Source of the DNA: Paludibacter sp. UBA6032
GTDB lineage: Bacteria > Bacteroidota > Bacteroidia > Bacteroidales > Paludibacteraceae
Direction: 5' to 3'
DNA: 62,870 nt
Assembly (NCBI GenBank): GCA_002427885.1
Contig: DIZI01000010.1
Span: 493-63,362, forward strand
In this document: one piece after another, positions 61,882 to 62,870 of the stretch
How positions within the stretch are numbered: the stretch's first letter is position 1
How the letters are laid out: the number at the start of each line of letters is the position of its first letter
Notes under the pieces: model-generated
What the model was told of the DNA's origin: nothing
What the model saw: only the letters and a program-made list of their open reading frames with translations
Database searches by the model: none
Position numbers and translations under genes: made by a program

Positions 61882-62648
61882 ATTTTTCTTTTAAATCTAA
61901 AGTTATGACATAGTTTTTTTACGTATTTCGGGATGTAGTAATGGGGAAATGTCCCTAAAACTATTAGTATGAGACAGCTTAAACTGTTCGATGAGGTGGA
62001 TAATCTTTTCAGATTGAATGATCACATATCGACTTTTGAAATCCATATGTCAGTGGTTACTAATTGAATATATGTAAAATACCTGTAAGAAAACAGGTGT
62101 TTTCTCAATTAGTTTATGGAGCCAGTTTTGATTGAGTATGAAGTTCTAATTGTTTCTCTAGTCAGGAGCATAAGAGAAATTTTGTGCTTTTGATATTCCA
62201 TAGATTCAATTAATTAGGTAAAAAAATCGGAATTACTAAAACAAAAATAGAAAACCTTGTTTGGTTATAACACCTGCAAATTTAATAAGTTTTTGAGAAA
62301 AGGTAAAATAATTATTTTTTTTTACACAAACTGCTGTTATGGTAAAATAAAATCAGTAGTCCTTGATACAAAGGACTGATACAGCATAGGTCTAAATACC
62401 ATAAATATTTATTAGCAAATAATAAATCATACTTGTCTACATATCTAAAAACCTTATTGAGTAAAGGTTTCATGTATACTTAAAACTAAATTACATATAT
62501 ATTTTAAAAAAATATAGAATAATTCAGAAATATATTCTATATTTGTAGGTTTTATTTCTTAATAAAATAGGATTATTATTTTTATAAATGCTGTAAAATC
62601 AGCTACATATGTCTTATGTGGCGAGATTTATAAAGTAAATTCAATGAT
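61882..62648. other. Long AT-rich intergenic region right of the beta-helix gene
   Basis: About 770 bases with no supported gene. It holds a -7 box facing right at 62538 and no clear terminator hairpin or operator. Confidence 0.45.
62538..62545 (+). promoter_or_regulatory. -7 promoter element (TATATTTG) facing right
   Basis: TATATTTGTAGG matches TAnnTTTG. It lies about 100 bases before a 39-residue frame at 62649 and may serve that or a gene outside the window. Confidence 0.45.
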
Positions 62649-62768
62649 ATGAACATTAATAAAAAAGAGTTTTTATTTGTTGATGGATTTTATTTTTTGT
62701 ATTCTGTTTTTTGTCTAGCTTTTTTTGCCGGAATAAATCGAGGTCTACGGGATTTGAAAGAGTCCTAA
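62649..62768 (+). CDS. Possible 39-residue small membrane protein
   Basis: ATG at 62649, TAA at 62766. A hydrophobic centre (FYFLYSVFCLAFFAG) is flanked by charged ends (MNINKKEF and RGLRDLKES). A -7 box lies 104 bases upstream. There is no family recognition and the length is within chance, so this is tentative. Confidence 0.3.
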   Translation: MNINKKEFLFVDGFYFLYSVFCLAFFAGINRGLRDLKES

Positions 62769-62870
62769 ATACCTGATAAACCTCCTGTTTATAAGAATTG
62801 AAAATCGGAAGTTAGCTTCTCACCATAATTTATTTAATACTTATTACCACTAGTGTCCGGTTGTTGAACC

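Noticed and set aside
1..62870. tRNA or rRNA genes
   Set aside because: No cloverleaf-like or rRNA-like segment was recognised by eye in the intergenic regions; a dedicated search could still find one.

Overview
The window is AT-rich DNA from a member of the Bacteroidota, most likely an anaerobic or microaerobic Bacteroidales-type organism (inference). The evidence is type IX secretion system (T9SS) C-terminal sorting domains on many large secreted proteins, a PorP/SprF protein next to a gliding-type (type B) sorting-domain protein, sufBCD, and repeated TAnnTTTG -7 promoter elements, which are typical of the phylum. Every gene up to 21.2 kb lies on the + strand and nearly everything after it on the - strand, so the two halves converge near 21.17 kb.

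Left half (1-21.2 kb). First comes a type B sorting-domain adhesin fragment with PorP/SprF and a PorE-like OmpA protein. Next are two tandem Rrf2 regulators and a yceI-porin-yceI block. These share four copies of one inverted-repeat operator (ATRCTA-N9-TAGYAT), so they look like one regulon. A MacAB-TolC-type export operon follows, with three consecutive lipoprotein adaptors. Then come an HGSNAT/NagX-like membrane acetyltransferase, a YjbR protein, and an ECF sigma factor with small His/Cys-rich envelope proteins; the latter cluster carries two copies of a putative ECF promoter. A TMEM175-like channel ends this half.

Middle (21.2-33 kb, - strand). rluF and a CoA-pyrophosphatase-type NUDIX gene come first. 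A three-gene overlapping cassette of unknown function (TIGR04255-like, small membrane protein, YNCIAWA protein) sits just downstream of sufBCD. A nitrosative/oxidative-stress block follows: ferredoxin, RIC/ScdA, ferredoxin, hemerythrin, cupin and a third Rrf2. Its putative operators use the same half-sites as the left-half regulon but with one base less spacing.

Right half (33-62.9 kb, - strand). This is a secretome region. It has three endonuclease I proteins with T9SS tails, a LamG protein, a GH51-like arabinofuranosidase and a PL1-like pectate lyase, pointing to plant-polymer and DNA scavenging. It ends in a two-gene operon encoding a 1821-residue beta-helix protein with dockerin-like and cohesin-like modules and an 836-residue protein with three cohesin-like modules. 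Between these lie a REP-associated IS200-like transposase with REP-type repeats, a single-chain type IIG/ISP restriction-modification enzyme, and a gene preceded by a fourteen-unit 21-bp periodic repeat array. No rRNA, tRNA or CRISPR array was recognised. All functional assignments come from reading the protein sequences without database searches.
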